Position numbers and translations under genes: made by a program
Part shown: piece by piece, positions 51,646 to 61,032 of the stretch
How the letters are laid out: every line of letters starts with the position of its first letter
How positions within the stretch are numbered: position 1 is the stretch's first letter
The notes under the pieces: model-generated
Told to the model about the DNA's origin: nothing
The model's input: the letters and a program-made list of their open reading frames with translations, nothing else
Databases searched by the model: none
Assembly (NCBI RefSeq): GCF_000350225.1
Contig: NW_005179084.1
Coordinates: forward strand, 1-64,000
Direction of reading: 5' to 3'
Origin: Chondrus crispus
Taxonomy: Eukaryota; Rhodophyta; Florideophyceae; Gigartinales; Gigartinaceae
DNA length: 64,000 nt

Positions 51646-52773
51646 ATGAAAACAGTGTCCCGAATAGTGCCGGGCCAAACCGTCCCACCGTTAGCTCGAC
51701 TTCTCTTCTTCTTCCGCCAAGCTAATCGCTTCCTGTCCAACCGGATTTCAGCGCCGCGAAGGCGAAATTCCGCAGAACCAACTTCTCACCTCCTCGGCGC
51801 AACTTTGTCGCCCTTGAGTGCATCTCCGGAGATGTCGCACTTACGCTCCGAGAGTCACACACCCCGCCGTATTTCTCAAATTTCTCTCCTAGCTGTCTCT
51901 GCGCTTCTCATTTGCATTGCTGAGTTCGCCCTCCCAGGCGGACTTACTCCGCGAAGAGAGAAAGAAAAGATTTTGGCCAAGAGGGTTGCCGAGCAATTGG
52001 ACCTCATATCACCGGACGATCCAAATGTTGTGTTGCCCGGCGGACCCATACCAATTGACAGAGTGCATAGACAAGCCCTGGTACATCGCGGTTCATGGAT
52101 GTTTGCGCTTGATTCTCATTTAAGGTTACTTCTTACCTGGCGAGCCCCGGAAATGAAGACGTGCCCGATGACCTGGGCACCTGTGGGAGAGCATGCCATC
52201 GTGAACGAAACTTTTGAAGAGGCCGCTACAAGAGGCCTGGAAGAAGAGGCTGCCTTCATCCCTAGACCACGTATATATCCAGTAGGTATTCCGTTTTATT
52301 ATCACCATGTATATGACAACGGAACCAAGGACGAACGCACCGACAACCAATGGACACAAGCGTATGTCGTGCTGCCGAGAGGGGACGCTCTCGATTTCCG
52401 CACACTCGATGATCGTGATGCTCAGATTGGCACTGCAGACGTCGAAAATACCAGATACCAGGGTATGTCATTGCCGGACGTCGTAAGACATGCCATTCAA
52501 AGACCAGAATACTTCTGCCATGAGACACAGGTCATGTGGATTTTGCAGGTGATACCGCTTGTCGTCCGCACTCTTGAGACGTATGACATGCGCCTGTTCA
52601 GGGGATATTTACAAGAAGAGTGGACTACTCTAGTAGAGTCGGGTTCACCAGTGTGCTGCGCAGAAAGCGAGAATCTGAAACCTGTGCCCGAAGTGAATGT
52701 TTCGTTGTGCGGTGTTCCGTGTGAAGTCCCACATCATGAAACGGACGATGACGATGACGATCCCGCGTCGTAG
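51646..52773 (+). CDS. Nudix-like membrane protein
   Basis: The first in-frame ATG is 51646 (MKTVSRIVPGQTV), giving 375 residues; a later ATG at 51832 would start just before the membrane segment. One hydrophobic helix (ISLLAVSALLICIAEFAL) follows an Arg/Ser-rich N-terminus, which suggests a signal anchor. The lumenal or cytosolic domain is Nudix-like: HRQALVHRGSWMFALDSHLR, then LLTWRAPEMKTCPMTWAP, and the Nudix box region GEHAIVNETFEEAATRGLEEEAAF. In the box the usual Arg-Glu is Arg-Gly, the Gly near the end is Ala, and the Glu spacing after the first Gly is off by one. Catalysis is thus doubtful. The fold resembles isopentenyl-diphosphate isomerase-type Nudix proteins. The C-terminus is acidic (TDDDDDD). 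Substrate unknown. Confidence 0.75.
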   Translation: MKTVSRIVPGQTVPPLARLLFFFRQANRFLSNRISAPRRRNSAEPTSHLLGATLSPLSASPEMSHLRSESHTPRRISQISLLAVSALLICIAEFALPGGLTPRREKEKILAKRVAEQLDLISPDDPNVVLPGGPIPIDRVHRQALVHRGSWMFALDSHLRLLLTWRAPEMKTCPMTWAPVGEHAIVNETFEEAATRGLEEEAAFIPRPRIYPVGIPFYYHHVYDNGTKDERTDNQWTQAYVVLPRGDALDFRTLDDRDAQIGTADVENTRYQGMSLPDVVRHAIQRPEYFCHETQVMWILQVIPLVVRTLETYDMRLFRGYLQEEWTTLVESGSPVCCAESENLKPVPEVNVSLCGVPCEVPHHETDDDDDDPAS

Positions 52774-52955
52774 TCACATAGCTTCGCGATTAACTTTCCT
52801 CCTCCACTTAACTGACTACTTTTGCTCAGTCGTTTCTGACGTGCACAAATTTATTATATATTCTTGTTTGGTGCTTTATTCAATTTTGTTGCGGAAGCGA
52901 TACCCGGTCGCGACACAAGGAAATGGTTGGGGGACGAGATGTGGAAAATCCCAGC

Positions 52956-54058
52956 TCATGGCTCCTTAGGCGGCTCTGGAGTGTCTTTAGCTTCTGACCC
53001 TCCGCCGAGCAGATTTTTCAGACTCAAGCCGTCCCCTCCAAGCTTCCTTTGCAGGTCCAAATGAACCTCTGCCTCGCGCAAAAAGAAGCCGCTCACCATT
53101 AGATAAAACAGCAGTTGCCCCAATTCTGGAGCAGACGCTTGTACATGCGACTCTTTTTCGGGGTTGATACCCTGTGATGTTGTTACTGCAGCGCAAACTT
53201 TCTTCATAGCCTCCACAACCTCCTCACCGGCATTTTTTGTTAGTCCTTCGATGCTTTCCTTCTGCATGGTTGAGATGAAACTCAAGAGCTCGTTCCCACC
53301 CTCACGTTCTCTGTGTAACTCACCCTGCAAGTTATTGACAGTCGCTCTTAGTTCGTCAATGTAGTCCTCCACAGGTACTTCAACAGTAGACCCATCCCCC
53401 TGTTTAAATACCGCCACGCCGCCTTGGATTTCGGGCTTGTCATCAGTTGACGGCAGAGCTTTCAGACCAGCCCAATCAAGACTTCTAGTGAGTTCAAGTC
53501 GGTAAGCAGCATTTCGGAACATATACCCTGTCACAAGAGAGGAATGGAAGAGCTGCACGAGGTTTGAAGACATTGTCGAAACGTTAGTCGAGAATGCAAG
53601 AGGCGGAAGAGAGCCGAGCATGCTGACTAGAGTTTCCCTGATAGCACTTTGAACGACGGTAGGTGCGGCTTCAGTAAACTTCTTCACGAGGTCCGGCGGT
53701 GGAATCTGCTTGACGAACTGGAAGAGCTCGTTGCTCTCTTGTTGGTCTTCTCCAGAAATGTCAACGTTAAACTCAGCATCGCGAGAGCCATGCCTGATAA
53801 CGACAGCCAGCAAAAATCTGCTGGCCGGCCCGGGTCGTTTGGGCTGTCTCCGGGGTTCCCTGGGTCAGAATTTGCGTCCGAGTCAGAATCCGGAGGCTGT
53901 GGAGCGCCGGAAACTGCGAACCAGCGCGCACGTTGCGCGGCTGGAGGCGCCCGGAATACATGTGAGACTTTTCCCTGGCGAGAAGATATTTTAGCGTTGC
54001 AAGCCGCCCACGAAGAGTTGAGGCCAACGGCGGCGGGGATTGCGAAAGCCGGATTCAT
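52956..54058 (-). CDS. DUF760 protein, plastid-targeted; N-terminal junction unresolved
   Basis: The conserved part reads NELFQFVKQIPPPDLVKKFT, SMLGSLPPLAFSTNVSTMSS, LVTGYMFRNAAYRLELTRSL. After an acidic linker comes a second repeat-like half (QLLFYLMVSGFFLREAEVHL). This is DUF760, a family of plastid proteins in algae and plants of unknown biochemical function, often with two related halves. The domain frame has no ATG upstream. The N-terminus lies in another frame from ATG 54058 (MNPAFAIPAAVGL, Phe near the start, Ser/Ala/Arg-rich, then an acidic SDSDANSD stretch), which would be the transit peptide. The switch falls near 53800. No intron of clear consensus joins the two, so a small unusual intron or a sequence error is possible. 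Confidence 0.75.
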
Positions 54059-55040
54059 CTGTCTAAAAGAATGCTGTTTCGTTTTCTGCTTCGAGAAAAT
54101 AGTGTAGAAATGCTGGGTCCCTTGCCGCTGTTCCTCTTTGCTTCAATTCGCGTAGCGTAAAGTGGCGCGAGGTTTTGGTTGTTCTGTGGAGGTTCGCGGC
54201 TTCGTGCTGAAGAACGGAGGAGCTTTAAGGGATCACGGTGGAAACTGTTGCAGGTTTTGTGCGTGTGCGATGACGCAAAACTTAAAAGTTTCAAAAATCT
54301 GGGGCGCCAGGGTTGCCCACCCGTGATGACATGTGCGGTAAAAAAACGCTTATGAAAATGAAGTACAGTACCCTTGGTACAGTATGATTTTGTCTCCATT
54401 CTACGATACAGCACGTCTCGTCGAACACGCTGCCTCCTCTACAGTAGTGGAAGTTTCCGGAAAGGGCGAGACCGTGGCGATTGCGGTCTCACATGTACGC
54501 CTCTGCTTTGCAAACTACGCTTCGTCAGAAGCTTCAAGGGTTCTTTACGTGATGGGCAGGTACTGTAGGAGCTTGGAAGAATCTCCTTGGTAGCAGCTAT
54601 GACGTTCGAGCCGCGTTGCAGGGTCTTAGTGAATACTGTTGCAGGAGGGCTTTGGTCTGCATTCTACCAGGATCTCATAACATCCCGACACTCCTGCCTC
54701 TCTCATCGATAGGCCTTGATGCCGATACTGTATCTTAGTGATGACCGAATGAGTATTGATAATTGTCGACGAATCGACGTGAACAACACATGCTCTGCGT
54801 CCCTGTCAACATTATTTGGCATGCTCTGGCAAGGTGCGGAGGACATGGAAGGTAGGCAAAGCGCGAACATTCTATACAAACTATCACAATTTCTTTCTGT
54901 AGAAATCCGGACGAATGCCATTGGCTCTCCCCCAGTGTTCTTGTTTTCCTCCGCAGCTTCCTCAGGATAGACTGTCGCGATGAGCCGGGAAATCGGTCGG
55001 TATTCCTTACGATGCGTTTCGTAGTGGCAGTATTTCGCTT
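54059..55040. promoter_or_regulatory. Upstream region of DUF760 with several TACAGTA motifs
   Basis: Between the 3' end of LYAR and the DUF760 start. It has TACAGTA or TACTGTA at 54364-54370, 54378-54384, 54440-54446, 54561-54567 and 54726-54732, the densest cluster in the window. No gene recognised. Confidence 0.5.
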
Positions 55041-55712
55041 TTATCTCTTCGCGGGGGATACCAACGTCACTCTTCCTTTCCGAACCTCAAATCGCGCAGA
55101 AGTGTTAGTTTTCTTATCAACGACTTCAGGCAAGTCCGCAGGTGAATCCTGCCCGAGCAGCGTCTTTACCGCACGCACGAGTCGGTCTCGCTTTAGCCTC
55201 TGTTTGGGTGCTGCTTTCAAAACTTTCTTCATCGCTTTCTTAACGCCCAAACGCTTCTGTACTTTAATCCCATCTGTGCGGCTTGTCGAGTCTCTCTCAA
55301 CCGCAGATGGCTTCAAAATCCCATTTTGAGGCGGCGCCACTTCGCTGTCTTTCGAAGCGACAGTTGGAACTGACCGAGTTTCCTTTTTTGCGTTCTTCTC
55401 AGTTTCCTTCATCCTCCTTTCTACAGCGCGGTGTTTCTTGCTTTCGTAGTGTTGCAGCGAGTGTACCGCGCCATTGAGAGCCAGCTTGCAAATACCACAG
55501 TAGCTTGGGGTGCTTTTCGTACTTGCATGGTTTTTGGGCGCGTACTTTTCAGCCTCCGAGATGCATGATTGATGACCACGCACGCTTCTCTTGTCGAACA
55601 CAACCCCGCAATCAATACAACTCACTGTCTCGGTCCGACAGCTCGATAAGTGCCGCAAAACCTTGGGCTTCGTAAACACATTCTGACACTTATCGCAGGA
55701 AAAACTGACCAT
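55041..55712 (-). CDS. LYAR-type nucleolar zinc-finger protein
   Basis: ATG 55712 (MVSFSCDKCQNVF) gives 223 residues. The frame is open 18 codons upstream but has no ATG there. The N-terminus has the LYAR double zinc finger (CDKCQNVFTKPKVLRHLSSC and CIDCGVVFDKRSVRGHQSC, then ISEAEKY). A further finger YCGICKLALNGAVHSLQHY with ESKKH is U1/C2H2-like. The C-terminal half is Lys/Arg-rich (KKAMKKVLKAAPKQRLKRDR) and fits nucleolar targeting. LYAR proteins take part in ribosome biogenesis and growth control. The family call is firm from the Cys/His spacing; the added third finger differs from animal LYAR. Confidence 0.85.
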   Translation of the reverse strand: MVSFSCDKCQNVFTKPKVLRHLSSCRTETVSCIDCGVVFDKRSVRGHQSCISEAEKYAPKNHASTKSTPSYCGICKLALNGAVHSLQHYESKKHRAVERRMKETEKNAKKETRSVPTVASKDSEVAPPQNGILKPSAVERDSTSRTDGIKVQKRLGVKKAMKKVLKAAPKQRLKRDRLVRAVKTLLGQDSPADLPEVVDKKTNTSARFEVRKGRVTLVSPAKR

Positions 55713-56339
55713 TGCTTGGCAACCCAGCTTCTCTGTGGGTGTGGCCGATTTCTCCTGGGCTGCCAATTATTGCTGATTTCGATCTGAGCAGAGAAGGCCT
55801 CGTGAATCCTGACGGCGGCACGCAACGTGCCCGCGCACAAAGGCCAATGTTGAATGAAAGAATCAAAAAGTTTGTAAAAAATAGGCGCTCTTGGGATGAT
55901 TCCCTGTTGCGGCTTAAATCCTGGACGTTAGTTTACTTTAGCCGACTCTTCCCCTCAACAAGCGTACAGACCTTCGAACTCTACGGGATTCTGCGATAAA
56001 ACAGCACGCAGTTTCCCGATAGACGTTTTACCGCGGTACTCAAACCTTCGAAGTGACCGCCAAGACCATCGCAACCAACGTCTCTCTTATTGCCCCAACG
56101 TTGTTGGCACCGTTTGTAAAGATGGCATCCCTTGGGCAGCCTCTACCGGACTCTCGTGCACGTTGGCCATTGCAAAAACGTCACAATCTAATATCCCAGA
56201 CAACTTCGGTGTCATCAAAAATGTAGACATACTCTGCGGTCGCTAATTTTCTTTCGTTGCATACGATGGAACAATCTGCAACTAGAGGAGTTCATGAAAT
56301 CCATGTTGAAAGGACTTGCCAACTCCTGTACAAGGGTCT
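55713..56339. other. Spacer between LYAR and chorismate mutase
   Basis: No gene recognised. Minus-strand LYAR has its upstream region here. No TACAGTA motif was seen in it. Confidence 0.5.
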
Positions 56340-57374
56340 TTAATTTGTGCTATTATTGCCGATGTAACGCTGCAATATATAATCAACTTCTACTTCCTTT
56401 GTGAGAGGAATGATAAAGTCACTGTAGATCTCTGCAATCTTCACAGGGTTGACCTTGTACACTTCTTTGGGGCCATTAACGGTAATGTCCAAGCCATAGC
56501 TTCGGGCCTTGTTTTCAACGCGTTTCAAAAGAACTTTTTCAACTGCGAGATTCGAAAGCAATTTCCAAATTCCGTCTTTGTCCTCCTTTCTCGCCAGTTC
56601 TCTGTACTTGCTCTCGCTCTCTTGGCACTTTGCTTCCGCAATAAACTTCCCGTAGTGAATTCGTTTTGAGAGAGCTTGAAGGCAGGCCACGTCACACGTG
56701 GCTGAGCTTCCGTAGTTCTGGTCGTCGCCCTCTTCACAGATTTCTGGCAAGATAGACGTGCGATAGGTGTCCTCTATCATCGAATTGACGTTGATGTTGT
56801 TGATTCTCAAGGTTTGTGGGTATTCTAGATTACCAAGGATGGGCTTCGGCAAAATACTCTCCGGTGCAAAGGGGTGCTCGTCTGGGGAAGTGTACCTCCT
56901 CACCCTTGCGTGCACCTTTTCTAGTTCATACAGCAAATGCTGGGAAAAGGTGCCATCACAGTCGTCTGGTAAGTCAAATTTACCAGGCGTGTAAATGATG
57001 GGGTTTCGCTTAAACTGCGCGCGTTCAATGAGGGCGAAGATAATCGTCTCCTCCTGTCGGATGAGACGCTCACGTAAGTCAGACAGCATCAGTGGCGCCC
57101 CTTGTGGGGGATTCGGGATGCCATGAAAGTCAACGCCTGGGCGTGGGCGGGACTCGGCGACGGCAACGGGCCTTGCATGTGTGGCGGGTGCTGATTTGGA
57201 GGTTTGCGGCGGTCGTCGCCATGGAGAAGACACCCAAGATGAATAGGCCGGTGCGACGAAGCTTACCATGTCGTGTGCGTCGCCCAATTCAGCTCGGAGG
57301 TCGAGTGTCGACGGTTCTAAAGAGCAGACGTCGTTAGTAGAGGGGTTTGGAGTGAAAACTTTCCCGTCAGGCAT
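56340..57374 (-). CDS. Chorismate mutase, AroQ eukaryotic type, plastid
   Basis: A single frame of 344 residues from ATG 57374. The mutase domain starts near residue 95 with SDLRERLIRQEETIIFALIE (active-site Arg and Glu helix), then FSQHLLYELEKVHARVRRYT, SPDEHPFAPESILPKPIL, EEGDDQNYGSSATCDVACLQ and ALSKRIHYGKFIAEAKCQES. The C-terminal helix carries EKVLLKRVENKARSYGLDI and KVNPVKIAEIY. This is the allosteric yeast/plant type that turns chorismate into prephenate for Phe and Tyr synthesis. The N-terminal 95 residues hold a transit-like part; an ATG at 57269 begins MVSFVAPAYSSW, with Phe and the FVAP-like pattern of red-lineage plastid leaders, and is a plausible real start. Confidence 0.92.
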   Translation of the reverse strand: MPDGKVFTPNPSTNDVCSLEPSTLDLRAELGDAHDMVSFVAPAYSSWVSSPWRRPPQTSKSAPATHARPVAVAESRPRPGVDFHGIPNPPQGAPLMLSDLRERLIRQEETIIFALIERAQFKRNPIIYTPGKFDLPDDCDGTFSQHLLYELEKVHARVRRYTSPDEHPFAPESILPKPILGNLEYPQTLRINNINVNSMIEDTYRTSILPEICEEGDDQNYGSSATCDVACLQALSKRIHYGKFIAEAKCQESESKYRELARKEDKDGIWKLLSNLAVEKVLLKRVENKARSYGLDITVNGPKEVYKVNPVKIAEIYSDFIIPLTKEVEVDYILQRYIGNNSTN

Positions 57375-57674
57375 AGGAGGAACGAGAGGATATAGAGTAG
57401 ACGGTGGTTTTGGAGCTGGGGTGAGAGATACGCCTGAGGTATCGCTCCGCGTGGTATTACTTGGCCTGGTACAGTATCACTTCGCCTGGCTGGCTTGTTT
57501 TTGGATTGCTTGTTCTCGGGTTGGCACTTGAATATGCTTCGCAGACGATACACAAGGGTGCTGTACCCTTTGTACTGCACCGCATACTGTATAGCTTTCT
57601 GTATGCATGCAAGAAAATGGTTGGCCACCAGAAGCGTTTCTCATCCAGTTGCTTTTATTTGAAGCATTAACAGC

Positions 57675-57750
57675 TTACTAAAATGTTCTTGGACAAATAT
57701 AAATTATATTTGTCCAAGAATATTTTAGTAAATAATTTATTTACTAAAAT
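57675..57750. repeat. Three-arm inverted repeat (competing hairpins)
   Basis: Arm 1 (57675-57702) and arm 2 (57704-57731) are 28 bases each and pair with one mismatch around a single base. The end of arm 2 (57722-57734, attttagtaaata) also pairs perfectly with arm 3 (57738-57750) around three bases. So arm 2 can pair with either side. It lies about 300 bases upstream of the chorismate mutase start and 270 downstream of the TIPIN stop. Confidence 0.9.
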
Positions 57751-57946
57751 AGCTGCGCGTCAAGAAATGTCAGTGACAAAGGTGCAGGTCGTGGCATAGG
57801 AACAGAGTTCTTGCTACCGATTGTTCCCAGAGCAGGCAAGGTTGTCGACCTTCGGAGGGCTCCGACGATGAGATGCTTTCCACGTGCGAAGTGCCACGTT
57901 GCACTGAATTTGCAGAATTTCTTCGCTTCTCAAACGAAGGCCCTGC

Positions 57947-57996
57947 CAAGGAACTAGTTGTTACACAACATTGCTTGTGTAACAACTAGTTCCTTG
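57947..57996. repeat. Perfect 21-bp hairpin downstream of TIPIN
   Basis: The arms 57947-57967 (caaggaactagttgttacaca) and 57976-57996 are perfect complements with the 8-base loop acattgct. It starts 28 bases past the TIPIN stop and would lie in the 3' untranslated region. Confidence 0.95.
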
Positions 57997-58023
57997 ATTT
58001 TGCCTCATCCTAAGCTTTGATCT

Positions 58024-59040
58024 CTATCTCAGGTGCTCTTTTTCGTTCCCATCTGATGTTTGCTTCTTAGTCACGGGCTTCCCGGGCCCATCACCCTGCT
58101 CCGATGTTTGTGGAACTGAATCCATCGCTGTCTGATTCTCTTCAACCTGGCTGCCACTAGCCTTCATCTGCACCATTGCATCTGCCCTGTTGAAATCATC
58201 AACTCTTTTGTCAGGAATTCGTACAGCTTGCGGGCGATTGTTTCCGGAGTCCTGGGAATCATGCCACTGATTCATGTCATCGAGAACATCCATGTCGATG
58301 TCCTCCTGATCAATGCAATCATTGGGATCAATAAAATCATCTTCCGGTCCCTCGGCAGCAGCAGGCTTTGCTTGTCCAGCTCGAATAGCTGCTTGGCGAC
58401 GACGCTCCATGGCCAATTTCCTGTTCATCTCAATGCGCTTCTTAACTTCTGGATCATTCATCAACGCGTTGACATCGTTTTTCGGAGATGTTTCCTGATC
58501 CCCGTCAATATCTTTCGGAGCATTATTCACATCCCCACGCTGTTTCTCAACAGCCCCCTCCACTTCCTCGTCCTCATCGTCGTCGTTAATCTTCTTCCGT
58601 TTCCTCCTATTGAGCTTCTTTTTCTCCTGCAGCTCCTCCCACCCACCCGTTACCTGTCGCAGTTCGGCCAGTCTGAAATTGCCCATGACCGTCTTCAGCT
58701 CACGGTTCCCCGCCAGGCCTTGCGCGGCGACGACGAACTCGCCGATGCTGTATTCCGGTGCGACATCCGCAGCCCAATTTGTCATCTTGGCCAAGAACGA
58801 GCGTAGTGCGACGCCTTCTTGTCCGGCTTCTGGAAGGCCGCGAGCGGCAATGCGGCGGCCAACGGAAAGGGCTGAGTTGATGGCAGTCTCGGTGGTGACA
58901 TCCTTGACAGTTAACTTGGGGCGCTTATTCGCCTTCGCGCGGATAGACTTGACGGACTTGGTGGCGAGTGTACTGGTCGAGGATGCGGGGAGTGACGATG
59001 AGAGGTTTGGCGTGGACGACGTAGTGAAGGTGGTCGCCAT
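58024..59040 (-). CDS. TIPIN/Csm3/Swi3 replication fork protection protein
   Basis: The ATG at 59040 (MATTFTTSSTPN) gives 338 residues; the frame is open to 59172, but that part is Arg/Pro-rich and lies in the leader. The family domain (residues 40-125) reads KRPKLTVKDVTTETAINSAL, ALRSFLAKMTNWAADVAPEY, FVVAAQGLAGNRELKTVMGN. This matches the order of TIPIN/Csm3/Swi3: a PKL start, the helix with an MxxW motif and the KxVxTxxxR end. Further down is KKRIEMNRKLAMERRRQAA, a motif found in the family after the domain. The middle has a basic NLS-like patch (KLNRRKRKK). The protein binds Timeless/Tof1 and stabilises stalled replication forks. The ends are Ser- and acid-rich. The short hairpin beyond its stop is noted separately. 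Confidence 0.85.
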   Translation of the reverse strand: MATTFTTSSTPNLSSSLPASSTSTLATKSVKSIRAKANKRPKLTVKDVTTETAINSALSVGRRIAARGLPEAGQEGVALRSFLAKMTNWAADVAPEYSIGEFVVAAQGLAGNRELKTVMGNFRLAELRQVTGGWEELQEKKKLNRRKRKKINDDDEDEEVEGAVEKQRGDVNNAPKDIDGDQETSPKNDVNALMNDPEVKKRIEMNRKLAMERRRQAAIRAGQAKPAAAEGPEDDFIDPNDCIDQEDIDMDVLDDMNQWHDSQDSGNNRPQAVRIPDKRVDDFNRADAMVQMKASGSQVEENQTAMDSVPQTSEQGDGPGKPVTKKQTSDGNEKEHLR

Positions 59041-60177
59041 GTTGACAGGTTTCGGTGGTCGGAGGGCGTTTGGGGAAGGGGCGAAGGGGCCTTGACGAAG
59101 ACAGAGACAGTGTGGGCGACCTCGACGGAGTGGCCTGGTCTCCGGCGCCAGGGGTTGTGTCGGGATGGACAAGAGTTCCGAATTAGCTTGTTTGGCGCGA
59201 AAATTCGGTGCAGTTGAAAAAGGAGGAATTTACTTGGAGCACAAAAAAGTAGAAAAAAATATTTCCGTGGGAATGGAAATATTGTTGCTTGTACAGTGTA
59301 CGCATTGCTACAGTACCAGCGTTGCAGATATGACAGAGGCACGAAGACTGTACAGGCACACTGACATGCATGCGATTTGATTGGCAGGCTTCAAAATATA
59401 CTCTGCAATCTGCAAATTGTTGAGATCTTTCCTGTCCCAGACTGGTCCAAAAAAGTGGAACCGGGGAGCGAGGCCATGCCCAGGCGGGGCAGTCGGCTTT
59501 CATACCTCCGAGATCCACGGGATGGGCAGAAAGCCTTCGGGCGAAGTGTGAGCAGAAGTCCAAGGCGAAGGAGTAGAAGTATTGCCGGCCGATGATTGCA
59601 TGTCGTAGTTGTTGTGTTTGTTTGGCGCCAAGGGGAGAATTGTCTGTCACCGGGCCATGTGCGTGGGTACTGTACTTCCGAGGACATATGAATTCCTCCT
59701 GACGTGTCGTCCTGCAGCCGTTGTAAGTCAAAGAATCCGTGGTACAGTGGGACAGTGGGCAAAGCTGGCGACACGAGTCGTCTCGACGACTTCCCCACAG
59801 GTACAGGGAAAGATTTTACACTCAAAAAAGTTGCAAAAGTGTTCTCGGCGCGGAGCCTCATGCCTCTCATCTCGGTTTGCATCTCTTGTTTAAGTTACAA
59901 GTGAAAGCAGTAGTCTCATGGTGAATAAGTGGAATTAGCTGCCAAAGATCAGTTGCCGGAAACGAACGGGCACCGCTCGACCGGACGAGGGCAGTAAGGA
60001 AAACCCATGACAAGGTGTAATGTGTAACGAGCAGGGCAGGCTTTCCAGTAGGAAGGACAGAATGCAGACACAGATTTGCAGAGCATATGCGGACGGGGGG
60101 CCGGCAAAGAATCTTCTAGGCGGCGGAACTGGGCGCATGTGCCCTCTTACAGTGGCTGTTTCTGGTCGCGGGGTGGC

Positions 60178-60208
<31 letters not shown>

Positions 60209-61032
60209 TTTTTTCGCGGGGGGGGGGGGGGCGCGGTTGGATAGGAGGGACACGCGCCATGCGGGGCTGGCCAACCGGATAAAGCCACCGCCGTTGGCAG
60301 GGACGGCAGAAAGGAAAGGAGCTGTGAATTAGTGGGGCCGAGATGCGGCGGAGGAAGGCGGAAAGGCTGCAAACAAATGCACGAGTCCCCCTGAGATACA
60401 CCGACGAGGTGATTGTGCAGATTTGTGCAAATAAAAAACACGCGATTTCGCGCGTCCACCGCGTCCACCGCCAGGGTGACCTGTATCCTGCGAGTCATGG
60501 AGATGAACCGGTGCCGATGTTGCAGCTGTACCGTAGAAGAGGCGCTAAATTTGCATAAATTATGGACATAAGCGGGCAGTATGATCAGGCAGGGCGATAT
60601 CTGCACAAGGCCGTGTGGATCCTGGATCGGGGTGCGCGGTGGCCCGTATGGCCTCTCTCTGCAACACAATACCGTCTGCAAACCCGAACGGTCCACTCCG
60701 TCGCGGGATTGCATATCACCTCAACGCGCCGTGCAGCGTCCTGGACCGGCTCCAACCACGACTCAACCTGTGCGCCCGCGGGCCCCCTCCGCCACCACCG
60801 TCTCCCCTTACGCCTCTCGTACAAGTGCGCATCTTATCTTATGAGGACCGCTTCCTGCCCTGACCTTGTTCGTCGGAAGACAGAAATATCTCACTAATCC
60901 TATTCCCCCGGCCCCCCCTCCACCCCCACCGCCACACCATCTTTCATGTTCCCACTCGCGAGCTAAAAATCCCTTCCCATTTCCTACGCCATCAGCGACA
61001 CCGCCCCCTCAAACGGCTTCCCACAGCACTTC
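59041..61032. other. Spacer between TIPIN and RSH, with poly-G tract
   Basis: No gene recognised. Upstream of TIPIN it carries TACAGTA or TACTGTA at 59309-59315 and 59668-59674 and several related 'gtacag' sites. A poly-G/poly-T tract lies at 60178-60231. A frame stop (TAA, 60964-60966) lies upstream of the RSH start. Confidence 0.5.
60178..60231. repeat. Poly-G tract: 29 G, 8 T, CGC, 14 G
   Basis: A run of 29 G (60178-60206), 8 T (60207-60214), CGC and 14 G (60218-60231). Such runs can form G-quadruplexes and are also prone to assembly or sequencing error, so the exact length is uncertain. Confidence 0.9.

Noticed and set aside
53787..53797. An 11-base intron (gtcgttatcag) that would join the DUF760 frames
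   Set aside because: It restores the frame, but is far too short for a spliceosomal intron. Other explanations are left open.
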